Shown: in pieces, positions 59,470 through 64,000 of the stretch | How positions within the stretch are numbered: the stretch's first letter is position 1 | Layout of the letters: every line of letters starts with the position of its first letter | Source of the DNA: Geosiphon pyriformis | Lineage: Eukaryota; Glomeromycota; Glomeromycetes; Archaeosporales; Geosiphonaceae | DNA: 64,000 nucleotides | Direction: 5' to 3' | NCBI GenBank assembly: GCA_016748015.1 | Contig: JAAOMT010000664.1 | Coordinates: 1,018,572-1,082,571 of the forward strand | Position numbers and translations under genes: made by a program | Notes under the pieces: model-generated | Told to the model about the DNA's origin: nothing | Database searches by the model: none | What the model saw: only the letters and a program-made list of their open reading frames with translations

Positions 59470-61660
59470 AACCAGCTACTTGGACTAATTAGAGCAATAC
59501 TACAAATCTATTTTAATAGACACTGCATTATTAATACCAGAAAAAATACAGTAAAGTCTATGAAAACCAAAACTAACACTAAGTGCTTTAGCAATACCAA
59601 GTAATCTAATAACTCCAACAAAAAGCAAAGATGACAGACTACAGACTTTAAGCAACACCAAATCATCACCTACAATCAAGTTTTTTTTCTCCACAATTAT
59701 CTTATACTTGGCTTAAACCATTCATATATCAGTATAGTAAGCTGTTCTTAAGCTTTAAACAAAATTTACAACATTCTTATTGGCAATTTTAACACTATTA
59801 AAAATAGACAAAGTCTCTGAAAACCAATTTTTAAACAAAAAACTTTTATACAAAGCAATATAAACAATATTATCAAAAGTACACAAAGAGAGCATTTGCA
59901 AAATCTGAAACAAGACCAAGTTCAAATCTGACAAAACACTTCACTAAAACAGATAAGACCTAATCAGATTTTCACAAATTCTAGCATCAAATATACACAC
60001 AAACAAATAATTGAAACTCTCTACATTCTCATAATGAAAACACAATACACTAAAGTACTTTTATCATATAAACATTTTTGAACAGTAACCAGTAAATGAT
60101 AGTGTAAAACCTTCATAAAATATAAATACAAACCAGTTGTAGATTTGTTTGTAAAGCCAGCTGCCATATGTGAGTTAGAGTGCCAAACTAATGCAGTACA
60201 AATCCAATTTACATCACCAATCATGTTTTTGTCAATAATATTAAAGTTAGATCCAACCTTTCAACAAACACACTAAACAGCCCTGAAAAATTTTCAAGCA
60301 AAATAATGAATGTTTTCAGACACTGCCATTCCACTAGCCCTAATAAATCTATCTTTAATCAGAACAGAAAGCATAAAATTTGAACCAGCAGCCAAGCCAG
60401 CCAGCTTATTAGCATGCTTATTACTCAAAACACCTGAATTTTCTTTAATCTTGCACCAAAAAACATTAAGCCTCTTATTCATAATAAATACCATCACATT
60501 ATACTACTCTATCTAACAATAATTGCAAAAATCTGGCAAAATCAAAACTAATTTAGCAGTACAAGTATCCAAAGCAGTCTAACTGTCTAAATACACCACA
60601 ACAGAATTGCCAAAAAGAATATACTCCAAAGCCAGAACAATTGTTTGCAATTCCACCATTATGAAGGACATCAATTCATTAATTATATTGTTAATACCCA
60701 AATCTATATTAGAAAAATATGCAGCCATACCACATTTTATCTTATATGTACCCAAATCCCTTAAAGATCCATCTGTATAAACATTAATAACACCCAAATC
60801 AGTAACAAAAAGACACTGTCTTAATCCAAAAACACCACCAAAACCACAAATATTCAAAGACTAAAAGCCAATAATAAGTAAACTAGCAGAAAAAAAAGAC
60901 CTAACCAAGAAATCACATGCCAAATTAAATTAATAAAAGACTAGGCCCCTTAGATCAAGTTTTTTTCAATAACAGAAGCTTTTTTAATCAAATATCAAGC
61001 CCTTTTTATTGTACAACTATTTAATAAAAGTGATCTCAAATCTTTTGAGTAAATATAAAACATTAAAAAACAACAAATTATCTAGAACAGAAGATATCAA
61101 AATGTTACCAGAAAAACAGAATACAGTCATAAAGAAATTGTCAAAAGACATATCACCAAAAAAAGTCTAACTACATCAGCCAAAAATTATTAATTAAACT
61201 GATATGTAACTTCATAGAACAATACAAAAAATAAATAGGGAACCAATTTTGAATTTGCAGGTTCAAAGACCTATGACTAAACAAGCAACCAATAAGTCCA
61301 CCAGTATTTGAAAAACTTAACACAGAAGCTGTTTTATATTTGGACTGCAACTGCTTAAATAATTTCAAGTTATATAGAGAAGGATAATAAAAAGCCTTGT
61401 TGGAGAAATTTTTAGGCAGACTGATCTTCAACCTTAAATCTTTCCTAATCAGTGTATTCTATTTAATACATACACTCTTAAAAATGAAATTAAACTAAGT
61501 CCTATAACTAATTATGGATTGCAGCATAGCTGATATCAAATAAAGAAACTGTTTATCCAAGATAGTCTTCTTTAAAACCAAATTAACAAAAAACCTGACA
61601 TCTAAATAAGTTTTCACCAAACTAAGTTTAAACAAACTCTTAGAAAATAAAAAATACCAA
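59470..61660 (-). mobile_element. Degenerate LINE-type retrotransposon, 3' part with RNase H
   Basis: On the minus strand, fragments in order are KISLPKNFSNKAFYYPSLYN (61431 onward), then VINVYTDGSLRDLGTYKIKC with VELQTIVLALEYIL and VVVYLDS (60857-60579), then NVFWCKIKENSGVLSNKHAN (60497-60294), then MIGDVNWICTALVWHSN with YFMKVLHYHLLVTVQKCLYD (60224-60021). YTDGS, the ELQTI Glu and the YLDS Asp fit an RNase H fold, and KENSGVLSNKHANKLA fits its last motif. This is the order of the region downstream of reverse transcriptase in RNase H-bearing non-LTR elements. Many stops and frame changes show decay; the polymerase domain itself is not visible here. Confidence 0.75.
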
Positions 61661-61689
61661 GATACTGTTACCAAACGAAATTAAAGATA

Positions 61690-62450
61690 TTGTTTAGCAT
61701 AAAATTACCCTTATAAATCTTATCATTAATTAGCATATATTATCATTTCAAATTATCAGTTATTACATTAGCAAAATATCCGAAATTATCATTTAATTAA
61801 TAACCTAATTGGTACATAACACAAATGTAACCTAATTGCAATAATCAATCATGCAATATCCCGAACTATGTAACATTCAAAAAGTTTGCCAAAATATTTA
61901 ATAGTTCGCAGAAATAACTTGTAGTTTGCCAAAATGTATCTTTAGTTCAGCAAAATTATAGAAAATAGCAAAGTTCAAGTTCATAGAATAGTGTTATGAC
62001 AAGTTGTATAAAAGAAGAGCTTCTCTCTTTAAGAAAATATATCTTACTTCAGATTTAATAATTAGAATTATCTTTTACATACAAAAACAAAATAAATATC
62101 AAATAATTTGAAAAATTAAATCCTTAATTATTTCCCTTTTAAAATTAACCAATTCCTACTAAACAGTTTTGAAATTGATTAGCTACCAATTTCAATAAAC
62201 TGTTAGTAACTCCAGGCCTGGATAGAAAAACATTTCCCTTGATAAAATTCTATTTCTTTTACATTTTTTTTACATTTCTTTTATTTTTTTATTATAATCA
62301 TTAGGGTAGCCTACAGACAAAATTCCTGTAGAAGAGTTGACTTTCACAGCAAAGTAACTACACATTTTTAGTAAGCTTTCAGACAAGCAATTCCTGGGAA
62401 AGAGTTGATGTTTACTACAATGTAACTATACAAAGTAACTGGCACGGAAT
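61690..62450 (+). mobile_element. Putative 5' LTR and primer-binding region of the retrotransposon at right
   Basis: The region upstream of the gag frame has a TATAAAAG box (62008), short recurring AGTTTGCCAAAAT motifs (61895-61990) and a transition at TAACTGGCACGGAATTGGCC (about 62438), which could be the end of an LTR and a tRNA primer-binding site. The boundaries are estimates because the 3' LTR lies outside the window. Confidence 0.45.
62310..62440 (+). repeat. Imperfect tandem repeat, two ~63-bp units
   Basis: AGACAAAATTCCTGTAGAAG with GTAACTACACA, then AGACAAGCAATTCCTGGGAA with GTAACTATACA. The two units lie end to end just before the putative primer-binding site. Confidence 0.7.
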
Positions 62451-62610
62451 TGGCCATTCCACTTATAAGCCCAGTAGTTCAAATTATAGGAGATAATTTG
62501 AAGATAAATTCAGTACTGGAGGTTTAACTACTTCTAGAAAATGTGAATTTGCAACCAACAGACATTTACAACATTTAAAAAAAAAGACCAAAAACCTCCG
62601 GTAACATTTG

Positions 62611-64000
62611 ATGCTCTCCCACAGAAACAACACAAGCAAAAACAAATTCAAAGTGGCAACCACACCAGACGCAACAACTCTAGAGTATTACCAATCAATT
62701 TACACCCACTGCAAGCAAAGATTCAACATTCCAGACGGAATTGAAGTTGTCAAGAAATCAGTATACCAATACATTGAAAACTGCATCAACAATTATCTTT
62801 TTAGAAATTACAATATCTCAGAAATTAGAAGCAACCTTTACAATAATTTAGTACACTATTCACAGTTGGGAACTGAAGATCTTAACAGTGAAACACTTGC
62901 CACTTACTTTCAAGAACTTAACTTTAACATTATCAAGTACTGTGAAGAAACATATCCAGTGCAGTTTCAATACTCCATTGATTTTGAATCAGAGACAGAA
63001 ACAAGCAACAAAGGCAAACAAAAATTGAAGCAATACTCAAAAACCACCCCAAATACTCCAATATTACCAAAAACAACTGCCAAACACTTACAAACACCTG
63101 AACAAAGAACCAGTTTAAAACTTCCACTTACTATCACACCTTTTCCAGTTTCACTTACACAAGCCCAAACACCTAATTCACCTTTAAATTGATTTGCAAG
63201 ACTAGAAGATTTTACATCACCCAAAAGTCCCACCAGACAACAAGAACCCCTTCAAACTAGTTTCAATCTCCTTGACTTTCTAGCTGAAAATTGAAGTGAA
63301 CACTCTGAGACAGCAGCGAATGAAGAAAATGACTCTGAAATATCTGAAGAAGAATCAATAGACAGTGAAAATGAAAAAGACAAAATGACAGCATACATTG
63401 CAAAAATCTCTGAATTCAATGAAGAAGACATTGAAACCAGTCCCCAAGAATGGCTCGACCAAGTTACTAAAGCTGGAGATGCAAATGAATAGAATGCTGC
63501 CAGAATGTTAAGAACAACTCCCTACTTCCTCAAAGGAACAACAGGTGAATGGTTTGAAAACTTGACCACCTCTTTTAATAACTGGACAGCTTTCAAAACT
63601 GCCTTCTTAGAACAATTCACCAATAACAACACCTCAATTACACTTCAAAATTGTTTTTACAATATCAAACAAGAACCCTCCGAATCTGTCATGACTTATA
63701 TTGGGAAATTCAACAAACTTCTCAAATGAATTTGTCAACTTGAAACTAATGATTATTATTCTAATGCTCAAATTTTGGATCAATTTATTGCTGGCTTAAA
63801 AGATAAGCTAATTAAAAAGGTTTGCCCACATGCCCCAGAAAATTTAAACTCTGCCATATAGCATGCAAAAAGATACGAAATGGCTATAGGAGAGGCCAAT
63901 TGCACAAAACTTGTAAATTTGGCAATTGGAGAAACCAGCTCAGCAGCTGAGGAAAAAATTGACCAACTCACAAAGAAAGTTGAAAACTATTTCACCAATC
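62611..64000 (+). pseudogene. Ty3/gypsy-type retrotransposon gag, broken by five stops, cut by window edge
   Basis: One continuous frame from ATG at 62611 to the window end, interrupted only by TGA at 63190 and 63292, TAG at 63490, TGA at 63727 and TAG at 63859, with no frameshift. The N-terminal ~190 residues precede a Pro/Thr/Gln-rich linker and an acidic stretch (SEISEEESIDSENEKD). The core PQEWLDQVTKAGDAN, AARMLRTTPYFLKGTTGEWF, WTAFKTAFLEQFTN and SVMTYIGKFNKLLK has the features of a retrotransposon gag (capsid) domain: the WL near the start, the LKGTTGEWF helix and the FLEQF motif. No zinc knuckle, protease or polymerase is inside the window. The LTR-like region lies immediately upstream. 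The stops fit loss of Trp and Gln codons by G-to-A or C-to-T change. Confidence 0.8.

Overview
This is AT-rich eukaryotic DNA whose gene families point to an arbuscular mycorrhizal fungus (Glomeromycotina, Rhizophagus-like). The evidence is: expanded BTB-BACK-TLDc genes with one short intron, protein kinases with a CxxC...CxxC N-terminal module, many 70-100 bp GT-AG introns, a lone 5S rRNA gene, decayed LINE and LTR retrotransposons, and a Fanzor (TnpB-like) relic. The assignment is inferred from the sequence alone. A run of N marks an assembly gap at 40058-40845.

Layout, left to right. 1-11.3 kb: two plus-strand BTB-BACK-TLDc genes (the first cut by the window edge), then a minus-strand pseudogene whose middle ~500 bp is inverted. 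11.3-35.1 kb: a tandem array built from a minus-strand BTB-BACK-TLDc gene facing away from a plus-strand kinase copy and followed by a shared repeat (called R1 here). TLDc genes lie at 18.2-19.7, 23.2-24.8, 26.6-28.1 and 30.1-31.7 kb, and another at 43.1-44.6 kb. The three kinase copies (13.4-14.5, 20.1-21.0, 34.0-35.1 kb) are all broken. An element rich in GGGTCGGGTT motifs has entered one duplicate (31.8-32.2 kb). 36.8-38.6 kb: two small minus-strand hypothetical genes. 39.5 kb: 5S rRNA (minus). 41.7-42.1 kb: degraded Fanzor/TnpB-like nuclease gene.

47.2-49.3 kb: an apparently intact seven-exon protein kinase with a tail encoded by very small phase-1 exons. Its last exon is the outer end of a ~1.3 kb inverted repeat whose other arm lies at 53.4-54.7 kb. 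55.5-56.5 kb: a multi-exon hypothetical gene with a minisatellite in its first intron. 59.5-61.7 kb: minus-strand LINE relic with an RNase H domain. 61.7-64.0 kb: left end of a Ty3/gypsy-type LTR retrotransposon with a gag frame broken by five point stops. The remaining intervals are AT-rich, with no gene I can support.

The TLDc array appears to be a family that evolves by duplication, gene conversion and small inversions. The paralogues share a fixed 251-nt first exon (BTB), a conserved BACK region and a TLDc domain with one strongly variable loop. The partner kinases have decayed, while most TLDc reading frames have stayed open.
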